Below are positions 27,901 to 41,466 of a stretch of DNA of 64,000 nucleotides, piece after piece. A program made the translations under genes and the position numbers. A model generated the notes under the pieces. The model had not been told where the DNA came from. It searched no databases and saw nothing but the letters and a program-made list of their open reading frames with translations. The stretch comes from Mycoplasma miroungirhinis. Its GTDB lineage: Bacteria; Bacillota_I; Bacilli_A; Mycoplasmatales; Metamycoplasmataceae. The DNA is taken from assembly GCF_013008815.1 (NCBI RefSeq), contig NZ_CP053097.1, positions 310,001 through 374,000 of the forward strand, in the 5' to 3' direction. Position 1 is the stretch's first letter; every line of letters begins with the position of its first letter.

Positions 27901-30470
27901 TTGTTATTTAAAACATTTGATTGTAATAAATATTTAACAAATAATTTTAAATTGTCTTTTACTATTTGGTTTTTGTTGATTTTATCGTTATTAATTACGT
28001 TTAAAAATATTGTTTTAAGTTTATCTAAATTAAATAATGATTGATTTTGTGATAAATCACTGATGTTAATATTTTCTAAATAATTTTTGTTTGCAATAAA
28101 TTCAATTAATGTTCTCATACCATCAAGATATTTTGAATCATCTAAATTATCTGATAGCAATGAAACAATAATTTCACCATTTGCATTACCTGGATAAATA
28201 TCTAAAATACTTGATGTTAGTGCTATTGAAATAATATTATCAATATCTGTATTTGGTTTATTGATGTTTTCAAATATTAAATCAACAAACTTAGAAACTA
28301 CATTTTCAAAAAATGGTTTATCTTTGAAACTAACGATTAATTTATGTAAAAAATATTTAATTTTATCTTTATTATCAACACTTAAATTATTTGTATTTTT
28401 AGATTCTAATTTTTCTAAAATTAAATTAATTAATAAATCAATAGATACTTTACTTTCGGTAATTGAATTTACCATCATTTTAACTATATCTATTATTTGA
28501 ATTTTATTAGTTTCATAAACTTTAATTAAAAAATCAGTTAAAGTAGGTGCGTCTTTAAAATAAGCTGAATAATCATCAATGATATGAGTAATAATTTCTT
28601 TTAATTCTTCAATTATTTTAGAGACTGTTTTTTTATTGCTATATACTACTTGTGCAAAGGATTTTGATATAGTAGTTGAAAAAGGAATAAAGTTTTTATC
28701 ATCTAAAAAATCATCTAATAGTGAAAAAATAACTTCTTTTAAAGTTTGATTTTTATAGTTATTTTTAAAAAAATCACTTAAAACAAATTTTCTTAATGAA
28801 TCATAAATAATATTATGATCAAAAACTGCATTTTTAATAATTTGTTCTATTTCTTTTGATTGAATATATTCAACTGGTTTTGAATCTATTAATATTTCTA
28901 CATCACGTTTAATTTTGTTAAATATTTTACCAAAAATACCAGTATGAATAAATTCGATAATTACTTGCTTTAAAAAATTATTATCTCCATTTTGTTTAAT
29001 GATATTATCAACAATTCTTTCAAAATTAGGAAAATTTTCTATTTTTAAACCGATGTTATTTAAAGCATTTCTCATATAACTTTTGATTTGATCAAAGTCA
29101 AAAATTAATTCATCTTTTGATAAATAGTTTTCTAATAATGTTTCAATATCAATATTAGGATTTAATGCAATAAATTTAGTTATATTTTGATTTATTGTAT
29201 TATTTTCAAAATCATAAGAAACATCAAAAGTATTATTATTTAAAGCATAAACTCCATAAACTAAAAGTTTAATTTGATTATTTGTATATTTTTTAAAATT
29301 AATAACTTGTTTATAAGAACCTTTATCACTTCTTTCAAATTCAGTAATTTCTTTATTTAAATTGTTTTCACGGTTGGGATTATAAGACATTTTTAAAAAG
29401 ATATCTTGAGCCATTTTTTTATAACCTAAAATATCGGGATGAATATCGAAAATATTACTTGCAAGTTCTTTTGATTCTAATTTTCATAATTCTTTATTAA
29501 ATGAATTAATGTAATTTACATTATTTTGTAAAGCAATATCTTTTAAAACATTATTTAAAGAATTAATAACAAAATCTGAAAAATTTTCTTTTACTTTTGC
29601 ATATTTTTTATCTATCATATTAGTAATACGCACAAAAGGCATTGGATATGAAATAATGTTAATATTTAGATCAGGATTAATTTTACGTAGTTTATTTAAA
29701 AGTAATGTATATTTTTTTGTAATATCAATTTTAAATTTTTGAGATTGTTGAATAAATTTATCATATTTAGTTTTAATTTCTACATCATTTTCTTCTGAAT
29801 CTTGAATACTTAAAACACTTATTAAATCAAATAAATCAACATATGAAAGATAATCATTTGCTCCTAAACTAATTGTTAGCAAATTAGCTTTTTTAAGTTC
29901 ATCTATTAATTTTCCAGTTTGATTATTTTCAACTTGAAAATCATTAAATAAATATTTTAATCTATCTTCAGAATACATCTTAATAGGATTTTTAGGTGAT
30001 TTATCTAAAGAAAGATCAAAAGCTAAATTATTTTTAATCTTTTTATATTCATCTGAATTAATATCATATGAAGATGGATCAAGTAAATACAATCAATCAT
30101 CTACAGTTGTACCAGTTAAACCAAAATTGATATAACTAGATAATTTTGTATTTTCATCATTTGTCATTTTGATTGCATTTGCAAGATATGAAGGATAACT
30201 AAGACCTTCTATTTTATTTGTTTCGATGTTTAAATATCCACCTTGATCATAACCAAATTTAGCATTAAAACCAGCTGCTATACTATCACCAATAGCAACA
30301 TATTTAATATCATCTTCTAAAGTTGAAACATCACTTTTTAAATTTAAATCAACATGAATTTCAGCAGGTGTTTCAGTTTTTTTGCTCAAAATTATTGATA
30401 AAGGTGCTGCAAATGAAACAGCTACAACAACGGATAAAAATCCTAATGTTATTTTTGCAGATTTTTTCAT
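18966..30470 (-). CDS. giant surface protein with N-terminal SGNH/GDSL hydrolase domain (3834 aa)
   Basis: One frame from ATG 30470 to TAA 18966; the parts I translated across its length are open with many TGA Trp codons. Residues 7-29 are an uncleaved signal/anchor (no lipobox). An SGNH hydrolase domain follows: block I AIGDSIAAG (Ser63), block II NFGLTGT, block III SLGANDY (203-207) and a C-terminal FDIHPDILGY (Asp342, His344), so the catalytic residues look intact. From ~400 to ~3550 the protein is Asn/Lys/Ile/Leu-rich, predicted helical, with many degenerate repeats. The last ~280 residues are a distinct Trp/Tyr-rich domain. It probably hydrolyses a lipid or acyl ester at the cell surface. 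It starts 11 nt after ktrB. Confidence 0.9.
24781..24882 (-). repeat. 2 x 51-bp perfect tandem duplication inside the giant gene
   Basis: Positions 24781-24831 and 24832-24882 are identical. The unit equals 17 codons, so the duplication is in frame and adds one copy of a segment containing INIIINFFINAKW. The perfect identity implies a recent event. Confidence 0.95.
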
Positions 30471-30481
30471 AATTACCTCTT

Positions 30482-32059
30482 TTATCCTAATGAAACATCT
30501 TCATAAATATAACGATATTTAGTTACATAAGATTTTTGATTTCCTCAAACTAAAATAGTTGAAGTTATACCTAATTGTCCTATAAACATATAAATAATTA
30601 AAAACAATTTCGATGTTAAATTAAGTTTTTCTGTTATGCCTGTACTTAATCCTGAACTACCAAAAGCAGAACATACTTCAAAAAATGCAGATACAATTGT
30701 ATATTGTTTTTCATTTTTTGAAAGATTAGCTGGAGTTAGATCAGATAAATTAAATGAGACAATAAATGTACCAATTAATATTAAAATCAGTCCTATAGTT
30801 AAAATATTAATAGCTTTAATTAATGTTTCTTTACCTATTTGTCTATTAAAACTATTAATGGTATTTCTACCTCTAATTGTATTAAAAATACTTAGGAAAA
30901 TAATAGCGACAGTTATATTTCTAATTCCTCCTGCAGTTGAAACAGGTGCAAAACCAATAAACATTAAAACAGCATGTAAAAGTATTGTTTGATTTGAAAA
31001 ATGATAATAATCAACTGTCGAGAATCCTGCACTTCTTGTACTCAAAGTATTAAAAATAATTGCAAAACTTTTATTAAAACTATTTCCGTATTCATTTTGA
31101 TGTCAAAAACCATTAGGATTTTTATTAATTACTTCAAATAAAAAAGTAAATAAAATTCCAATTGTTGTGACTAAGAAATAAGTTGTTAAATTTAATTTTG
31201 TAAATAATGTAAATTCATAACGTTGTTTCTTGATTTTTGCTTGAATTTTTTTATAAAAATCATATATTGTAGGATAACCCATCCCACCTGCTAGAATTAA
31301 AATAATAATTCAAATTTGTAATACATAACTACTATTATATGCATTAATGGAATTTGGACCAATGATATCAAAACCAGCATTATTAATAGCACTAATACTT
31401 TCAAATGTTGCGTATCTTAATGAAAGTAAAATATTGTTATGTGGATTATATTTTTGTTTAAGATATGGATTAAAATGTTCTATGTCATTATTTATTAATG
31501 CTTTTTGATCACTAAAAAAACCTTCATTACTAAAATAAAAATAAAATGTCATAAAAATAATGCTAGTAAATAAAAGAATAAATAATGTAGTTAATGATAC
31601 TTTAATAATATTTTGAGTATCTCCTACAACAGTTGAACCTCGTTCAACTTGAATTAAATCACGTTTAAAGTGACTGGTTTTAGTTTTAAACATCCATCCA
31701 AATAACATTCTTAAAATGTAGAGTTTTAAAGTAAAGAAACCAAAACCACCAATTAAAATTCCGATTGCTATAACAGATTGACCAAATTCATTAAAACCTT
31801 CACTTATATTGATGTTACTTAATCCAGTATCACTAAAAGCACTAGCAGCAATAAATAAAGCATCACCATAATTAAAATCTGGCTTTTCAACAAGCATATT
31901 TTTATGACTAATAGGTCAGTATAAAAATAAAGATAAAATAATTGTAATAATTAAATAAACTAAAAAGATGTATTTTATTTTACCAGTTTGCTTTAAATAA
32001 TAAAATATATTTTTGCCGTTTATATTTCATTTTTTTAAACGGTGTCTTGTATTTTTCAT
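30482..32059 (-). CDS. ktrB: Ktr-type K+ transporter, membrane subunit KtrB (TrkH family)
   Basis: A 525-residue polytopic protein with several TGA Trp codons. Successive M1-P-M2-like units carry the selectivity-filter glycines: SAFSDTGLSN, SAINNAGFDIIG, TRSAGFSTVDYY and SAFGSSGLSTG, which is four filter loops as expected for TrkH/KtrB. PVSTAGGIRN matches the conserved loop after a filter helix. It takes up K+ with the cytoplasmic regulator KtrA, encoded divergently 175 nt away. The gene directly precedes the giant SGNH gene (11-nt gap), so they are probably co-transcribed. Confidence 0.93.
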
Positions 32060-32202
32060 AGTGAAATTTTACCTTAATAATCATTTTTTTTATGATAATT
32101 TTTATAAATTTATAATTTATACATTTTTTAAACGTGAATTTTTAATCATAAAAATTATTTATTTTAATTAACTTTATTACAAAAAAGATAGTAAAATACT
32201 AT

Positions 32203-32208
32203 TATAAT
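32203..32208 (+). promoter_or_regulatory. -10 box for ktrA in the divergent ktrB/ktrA intergenic region
   Basis: A consensus TATAAT lies 26 nt before the ktrA ATG. The 174-nt region 32060-32233 separates divergent ktrB and ktrA and should hold both promoters. No clear operator is visible. Confidence 0.55.
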
Positions 32209-32233
32209 TACAGTTTTTCAAGAGGTAATAAAA

Positions 32234-32917
32234 ATGAAAAAACAAAAAAAATTTTCTGAAATTTGTATCATTGGAATGGGTAGATATGGACAAAGTGTTG
32301 CAAACAATTTATTAAAAAAATCTGCTAATATAAGTTTAATCTTAATTGATAAAGATGAAAAAAATCTTTTAAGTTATAAAAATGAAGTTTCTAAAATTTA
32401 TGTTGCAGATGCAGCGGATCCTAAAGTACTAAAATCATTAGGTATAATCGAAAGTGATGCAGTTGTTGTTGCTACTGGAGATAATGTAGAAATTGTTGCT
32501 TCTTTACAAGAAATTGGGGTAAAAAACATTATCAGCAGAGCAAATAGTGAAAGACATGCAAGGGTTTTAAAACAAATTGGAGTAAGTCAAATTATTAGTC
32601 CAGAACAAGAAGCAGGAATTAAAACAGCAATAATCGTTGCTAATCAATCATTTTTAAGATACTCACAAGATTTAGAAGATATTGGAGAAGAATTTGTAAT
32701 TGGAACTTGTTATATTAAAAATGCAGAAATTTTTGATAAACAAATTAGAGATTTAGATTTAAGAAAAAGAAACACTAACATTGTGTTAATCCAAAGACAA
32801 AACACAAGTTTTTTACCTGATGGTAATTTCCGAATCCAAAAAGATGATTTAATAACTGCAATTGCTAAAGTTGAAGATTTAAATAGTGTTTTTGACTGAT
32901 TTTCAGAATACGAATAA
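32234..32917 (+). CDS. ktrA: Ktr/Trk K+ transporter regulatory subunit KtrA
   Basis: A 227-residue RCK protein. The N-terminal Rossmann domain has the nucleotide-binding motif IIGMGRYGQSVA and the acidic strand end LILIDKD, and contains ADAADPKVLKSLGI. The RCK_C domain (about 140-220) ends RIQKDDLITAIAKVED. It gates KtrB in response to adenine nucleotides. Both Ktr parts are present and divergent. The SD is AAGAGGTAAT. A hairpin terminator follows. Confidence 0.95.
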
Positions 32918-32927
32918 TTAAATAATG

Positions 32928-32957
32928 AAAATACCTTTTCAATCGGGTATTTTTTTG
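32928..32957 (+). terminator. terminator of ktrA
   Basis: Stem AAAATACC/GGTATTTT (32928-32935 with 32946-32953) running into a T7 tract. Confidence 0.8.
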
Positions 32958-33072
32958 TATTTTAGATAATTTCAATTAATTTTTAAGTGTATTTTGTTAA
33001 AAATCGTGTAATTTTGTTAAAATTATAAAATATATTAATATTTTAAATTCAATTTCTAGTGGGGTAAAAGAA

Positions 33073-34680
33073 ATGAAAACTAATTATATTTTTGTTACCG
33101 GTGGTGTAATAAGTGGAATAGGAAAAGGAATAAATGCAGCAAGTATTGGAAGATTATTAAAAGCAAGGGGTTTTAGTGTTTTTTCAATGAAACTTGATCC
33201 ATATTTAAATGTTGATCCTGGAGTTTTAAGTCCTTTTGAACATGGCGAAGTATATGTAACTGAAGATGGTGGAGAAACTGATTTAGATTTAGGACACTAT
33301 GAAAGATTTATTGGTGAAAACTTAAGCAAATTATCTTCTATTACAAGCGGAAAAATATTTCAAAAATTACTACAAAAAGAACGAGATGGACAATTTAAAG
33401 GAAAAACAGTTCAAATTGTCCCACATTTTACTGACGAAATTGAAAAAATAATTTTAGATATTGAAACAAATAAAAACCCTGACTTTGCAATTATTGAAAT
33501 AGGTGGAACAGTTGGTGATTTAGAAAGTAATTCATTTTTTTATGCATTAGCACAAATAAGATACAAAATGCGTGATAAAGTCTTTTTTATTCATACCTCA
33601 TATGTACCTTTTTTAGAAGCTAGTGGAGATTTTAAATCAAAACCTACTCAACATTCCATTAGTTTATTAAGAGAACTTGGAATAAATCCTAATTTAGTCA
33701 TTTTAAGAAGTCATAAAACACCAAGTCATTATGTTGTACAAAAAGTTGCAAAATATACTTTTTTAAATGAAGAAAACATTATTCCAGTTCCTGATTTTAA
33801 ACAAGTATATAAAATGCCTTTATACTTAGAAAAACATAAAGTAAGCCAAATAATTTTAAAATATTTTAATATTAAAGATAAAAAACCTAACTTACAAAAT
33901 TGAAAACATTTTGTTTCATTAATCGAAAAAAAATATGAAACAAAATTAAATATTGGAATGGTGGGTAAATACATTACATTTGAAGATGCTTATAAATCAA
34001 TTATCGAAGCATTAAAAATATCAAGTGCTTATGAAAATGTAAATATCGTTCTTAAATGAATAGATTCAGAAAAAATTGAAAATCAAAATGATGCAAAACA
34101 TATGTTAGAAAATATTAATGGAGTAATCATTTTACCTGGTTTTGGTCAAAGAGGAATTGAAGGAAAAATCGAAATTGCAAATTACACTAGAAAGCATTTA
34201 ATTCCAACGTTAGGAATTTGTCTTGGAATGCAAATTATGTCTATTAATCAAGCTAGATTAAAAGGTATAAAAAATGCAACTAGTTTTGAATTTAAAACAG
34301 ATAATAAAGATGAAGTATATGTTTTAGATTATATTAGAGGAAAAGATTCTCATGAACTTTTAGGTGGAACTTTAAGACTAGGAGCAAGTGATACAAAAAT
34401 TAAAAAAGATACATTAGCATATAAAATATATCAACAAGAAATTATTAGCGAAAGACATAGACATCGCTATGAAATAGTTGAAAAATATCGTAATATAATT
34501 GATGATGGAGATTTTATTTTTTCAGGTGAAGAACCAAATAATCATTTAGCAGAAATTTGTGAATTAAAATCCCATCCATTTTATATTGGAACACAATATC
34601 ATCCAGAATTTAATGCAAGACCATTAAGTCCTCATCCATTATTTAGTAGTTTCATAAAATCAATTAAAGAAGGAAAATAA
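33073..34680 (+). CDS. pyrG: CTP synthase
   Basis: A 535-residue enzyme making CTP from UTP, ATP and glutamine. The N-terminal synthetase domain opens YIFVTGGVISGIGKGI (P-loop-like) and contains KLDPYLNVDPGVLSPFEHGEVYV, given here as LDPYLNVDPG and EHGEVYV, plus EIGGTVGD. The C-terminal glutaminase domain has GFGQRG, nucleophile loop GICLGMQ (Cys383) and the catalytic YHPEF. One TGA Trp lies at the domain junction (34 residues past 268) and another in the amidotransferase part. No SD of the usual type precedes the start; TGGGG ends 9 nt upstream. Confidence 0.97.
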
Positions 34681-34681
34681 T

Positions 34682-37328
<2,647 letters not shown>

Positions 37329-37342
<14 letters not shown>

Positions 37343-37979
37343 AAAAATCGATAAAGAAGAATTAAAAAACAAGATAAAAACACACTTTAAAGAAAATCAA
37401 AAACAAATCATCATTAACTTTATATCTTTTTTTCTATTATTTGCTTTTTTATTATTTATAGACTTAATTATTAAACAAATTTTTTATGTTGATGGTGAAA
37501 ATATTAATTATGGTGATAAAAGAGTAACGGATTGAAAAATTATTGCTTTTGGTTCATTTTTACATAAAGGAACAACATTATTTGGACAAAAATTACCAAA
37601 CTCTGTTTTACACTTTTTTAGTTTTGTAGTTTTTATAGTAAGCATTATTGCTTGTTTATTAATTAAAACAAAACGAACTTTTGTAATCGTTTTTGCACTT
37701 GCTATTATTTGCGCAGGAACATTTGGAAATATGATTGATAGAATGATTTATTTAGGAGTAAGAGATGTAATTTTTATTCCTTGAGGTAGAAACTGACTTC
37801 CTGGTGGAATATTTAACTTTGCTGATGTTACAATTGCAATTGGAGCGATATTTACAATTATTTATATTTTAGTAATTACAATAATTAATTTATATAATGA
37901 TAAAAATAAAGAAAAAACTACAACTCAACAAATCAATACTGAAAATATCAACTATAATCAAGAAAATAATGAATTATAA
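37329..37979 (+). CDS. lspA: lipoprotein signal peptidase (signal peptidase II)
   Basis: A 216-residue membrane aspartyl protease that cleaves prolipoproteins before the lipidated Cys; the window itself encodes at least four substrates. The two catalytic Asp lie in GNMIDRMIY and FNFADVTIAIG, both preserved. An N-terminal cytoplasmic extension (~25 residues) and a Gln/Asn/Glu-rich C-tail are longer than in most bacteria. There are four predicted membrane helices. The start overlaps the ileS end by 14 nt. Confidence 0.95.
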
Positions 37980-38021
37980 TATAAAATTAAATTATAACTT
38001 TGATATTTTTAAGGAGAAAAT

Positions 38022-38585
38022 ATGATAAATGTTAACGAATTTAAACCTGGTATAACTTTTGAAATGGATGGAAATATTTATGTTGTTTTAGAATCACAAC
38101 ACTCAAAACAAGGTCGTGGTCAAGCAACTGTTAAAGCTAAAGTAAAAGACTTACGTTCAGGATCAATTACTATTAAATCTTGAACAGGTGGAGATAAAGT
38201 TAAACCTGCTAGAATTGAAAAAACTTCAATGAATTTTTTATATTCAGATGGAGTAAACATAATTTTAATGGATCAAAATACTTTTGAACAAGTAGAAATT
38301 GCTATTAGTAAAATTGAATGAGAAATGAATTTTTTAGTACCTTCTTCAAATGTATTAGTAAGAAAATATGAACAAGAAATTCTAGACATAGAATTAGCAC
38401 CAAACGTAGAATTAAAAGTAACAGAAGCACCAGAAGCTGTAAAAGGAAATACAACCAACAATCCACAAAAGAAAGTTACAACAGAAACAGGATTTATTGT
38501 AGAAACACCTATGTTTATAAAAGAAGGTGAAACTATTTTAGTATCAACTGAAACTGGTAAATACGTAGGAAGAGCAAATAAGTAA
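38022..38585 (+). CDS. efp: elongation factor P
   Basis: A 187-residue tRNA-shaped factor that rescues ribosomes stalled at polyproline. The KOW-like N-domain is followed by two OB domains (ETGFIVETPMFIKEGETILVSTETGKYVGRA is the final strand set, here FIKEGE and VSTETGKYVGRA). The residue at the acceptor-mimic tip, normally a modifiable Lys in E. coli or B. subtilis, is Arg32 in SKQGRGQA. AAGGAG precedes the ATG. It is followed 3 nt later by a small conserved gene. Confidence 0.96.
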
Positions 38586-38588
38586 TAA

Positions 38589-38894
38589 ATGAATAATTTT
38601 ATCAAAGTAAATTCAAAAATGAATATGTCTTACTACATTCATGAACAAGTTTTAGTAGAAACAATAAACAAATTATTTTTGTTTTTAGAAAATATAAAAT
38701 TAGTTGGTTCAATTAACTTAGAAATTGAAAAACCCAAAAATAATATCTCTTATTTAATAAAATATCAAATAAGAAAAAATAGTGATTTTGTTTTTGAAAC
38801 TAAAAATTTGTTATTTTTAATTGAACAAAAAATTTTTAGTTTAATAAATAAAAAACCCACAAATATAACTCTGAAATTTTGTGGTGAATTTTAG
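38589..38894 (+). CDS. small conserved mycoplasma protein downstream of efp (101 aa)
   Basis: It begins 3 nt after efp and ends at TAG 38892-38894, inside the 5' base of the terminator stem. It is basic, soluble and helix/strand mixed, with no signal peptide. The start (NNFIKVNSKMNMSYYIHEQVLVETI) resembles, from memory, the small mycoplasma family called MMB_0454, which is Asp23/Gls24-like; this is tentative. Co-transcription with efp is clear from spacing. Confidence 0.6.
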   Translation: MNNFIKVNSKMNMSYYIHEQVLVETINKLFLFLENIKLVGSINLEIEKPKNNISYLIKYQIRKNSDFVFETKNLLFLIEQKIFSLINKKPTNITLKFCGEF

Positions 38895-38926
38895 CATAGA
38901 TACCATTTATATCTATGCATTTTTTT
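38894..38926 (+). terminator. terminator of the ileS-lspA-efp region
   Basis: A perfect 9-bp stem GCATAGATA/TATCTATGC (38894-38902 with 38910-38918) followed by ATTTTTTTG. Confidence 0.88.
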
Positions 38927-38980
38927 GATTTTAGTAATAAAAATTAAACACAACTAAAAAAATAAATAAAAAGGAGAAAT

Positions 38981-41422
38981 ATGAAAAGAAAATTCACTGA
39001 AAAAAGTTTTATATTTTATGGAATTAACTTTATAGTAGGTTTTGGATTTATTGCTACTATTCAAAGTGTAATAAAAAATGGTAATTATTCTTTATTAATT
39101 TTTGTTATTACATCTTTTATTGCTGCTGCAATTATGTTAGCATTTGCACGTGGAACACAATATTTTGGAAATCAAATTGGAGGTTCTTATGCATATGCAA
39201 AAGAAGCTTTTCCAAAAAGTAAATGGTTTTGATTTTTAAATGGTTGAAATCAATTTATGCAAGCTCCTTTATTTTCGGCAACTTCACCTTTATTTTTTTC
39301 AACTATTGCAAGTTTGTTTGTTAATGATGAAAAATATCAGATTTTATTATTAATTATATCTTTAATATTTTTTGTTACCTTAACTATCATTTCTTCTTTT
39401 AGTTTACATATTTCTAAAAAAGTTATTTTAGCTACTGCTATTATCAAATGAATTGTGTTTGCTTTAATTTTAGGTGTAATAGTTTATTTAGTTTCTACAA
39501 ATCCAACACCTAATCTTTTTACTAAAAATAGTTCAATTCAAAAAATTACTCCATTTATTATTATTAATTCCATTTTAAGTTTTATTTATGCATATGGAGG
39601 TATAGAAGGACTTGCAGGACTTTCTACAAATGTAAAAACTAAAAATTTTAAAAAAATATTATTTTATCTTTTCGGCTTTGTTATCTTTATTTATTTAGTA
39701 TTTTTTCTATTATTTTCATTTATTCCTTCATTTCAAGCAGGACAAGGTGATTATGTTGCTATTATAATGAAAAATACATTAGGTACAGCTGGATTAATAA
39801 TATTTGCTATTGGTCTTTTATTTAAACAAATGACTTCAACTATTTTTTCAATGGTTTATTACTCAAAAACCATAGTTCCTTTAGCATTAGATAATTTTTT
39901 ACCATCTTCGTTTGCTAAAGTAGCAAAAAATAATCAACATAAAAATGCAATTAAATTTGTAACTATTATTAGCATTTTTTCAATGATAATATTTACTATA
40001 TTACCAAAATTAATCGGAGCTACTGATTCATTTACAACTATTTTATCTGCAGGAAATTTAGTGTTTTTTGTTTTATACTTAAACACCTTAATTTCTATTT
40101 TACACGTATCATTTAAAAGAAAAGAATTTAAAATACCAATTTGAGAAAAAATTTTTTATATGATTGCAACATCATTAATAATAGTGATTTTATTAATTTC
40201 TTTTATTCCTCCGATTATTAATGAAACATATGAACCATCACAATTATTAGTAATATTAAGTTATGTTTCCTTTATGATTTTAGGATTTATTGTTTGAATT
40301 TGTTATATTCTTATTAAAAGACTTAATCCTTTACATAAATTTACAATTAATTTAACAAAACAAATAAAAACTAAACAACAATTAGACAATATACAACCAA
40401 CTGGTATTAATGCAATTATTAAACAATTATTTTTTACTAGTTTGAAATCAAAAGAAAAATTTATTTTATTAACTCACCAAAATGAATTTTCAATAAAACT
40501 AATTATTAATTTACTTACATCTGCATTAAATTTTCATAATAAAATAAATGAACTTCCAACAAACATAGTATATAAATTAAATACAGAACAACTTGCTTTT
40601 AGTAAAAAAAATATCAACACTATTTTTTATAATATTTTAAGCACTAAAAATCCCCAAAATACAAATATTATTTTATTTATAGAAAATATAAATTTACTAA
40701 ATGATGATATTTTAGAAATTTTAAAAACATTTAAAAATAAAACTAATATAAAAATTATTGCATCAACTCAAAATGTTAATGAACATATTAAATACAATGA
40801 AATCTTTAATTTTATTTCATTAGAAAACTTATCTAAACTTCAAAAACAAGACATAATTTTATATGCAAAAGATCAACTTGTTTCTGAACATAACTTAATA
40901 ATTGATAATGATGTTAATCAACTTCTAATAAAAATGATAAAAAATAATATGAATTTTAATTTTATTTTAAATCAAATAGATAATGCAGCTGCATATATAA
41001 AAACTCACAATAATCAATGATTTAAACATATTGATTCATTAAATCAAACAAAAATTAATTTAGAATATCAAAAAATAGCAAATCAAAAATTAAATAATAA
41101 TAAAGATGTAATTATTTTAAATAATCAAATAAAAAATCTTGAAGATGAAATTACTACTTTACAAGACAATTATTTATGAGAACAAAATATTGCTCAAAAA
41201 TTAATTTTAAGCTTACAACAACAAAAATTTTATCAACAAAAAATTCAAGAATATAAAGATAGCGATAATATTTCAGTTGCATATTTATTAGAAAATCAAA
41301 TCATTGTTCAAATTCAAAAAGAAATAGATGATTTAAAAAATAAAATTAAAAATTTTCAAGCTTATAAAATTAATATCACAAAAGAAATATTTTTAAAAGC
41401 AAATAAAAGCATAACTATTTAA
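38981..41422 (+). CDS. APC-family amino acid permease fused to a degenerate ClpB-like AAA+ domain (813 aa)
   Basis: Residues 1-447 are an APC-superfamily permease with about 12 helices (GINFIVGFGFIATIQS, GGSYAYAKEAFP, YAYGGIEGLAGLS). The frame continues without a stop into ~366 cytoplasmic residues that align by eye with ClpB: HKFTINLTKQIKTKQQLDNI matches the entry to NBD1 (K...DLT...G.LDPVIG). EKFILLTHQNEFSIKLIINL sits where Walker A should be, NIILFIENINLL where Walker B should be, HNLIIDNDVNQLLIKMI at the small lid domain, and a long Gln/Lys/Glu coiled coil at the M-domain. Walker A Gly/Lys, the catalytic Glu and the arginine fingers are lost, so ATPase activity is not expected. I infer a sensor or scaffold role. 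AAGGAG precedes the ATG. Confidence 0.8.
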
Positions 41423-41431
41423 TAGTTATGC
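41401..41431 (-). terminator. terminator of the 41463-44878 gene set
   Basis: Perfect stem GCATAACTA/TAGTTATGC (41409-41417 with 41423-41431), followed on the minus strand by TTTTATTT. It overlaps the 3' end of the convergent permease gene. Confidence 0.6.
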
Positions 41432-41439
41432 CTTGTAAT

Positions 41440-41466
41440 AACAGAGAAATTTCTGTGTTTTTTTAT
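41440..41466 (+). terminator. terminator of the permease-ClpB-like gene
   Basis: A short stem CAGA/TCTG extended by weaker pairs (ACAGAGAAATTTCTGT) followed by a G and seven T, just before the stop of the convergent gene. Confidence 0.55.

Noticed and set aside
18966-30470. Giant gene as several split genes
   Set aside because: All segments between start and stop share one frame; parts sampled along its length contain only TGA (Trp), not TAA or TAG.
33050-33075. GGGG before pyrG as a reiterative-transcription attenuator as in B. subtilis
   Set aside because: That mechanism needs the G run at the transcript 5' end followed by a leader terminator; here the run is next to the start codon and no leader hairpin is seen.
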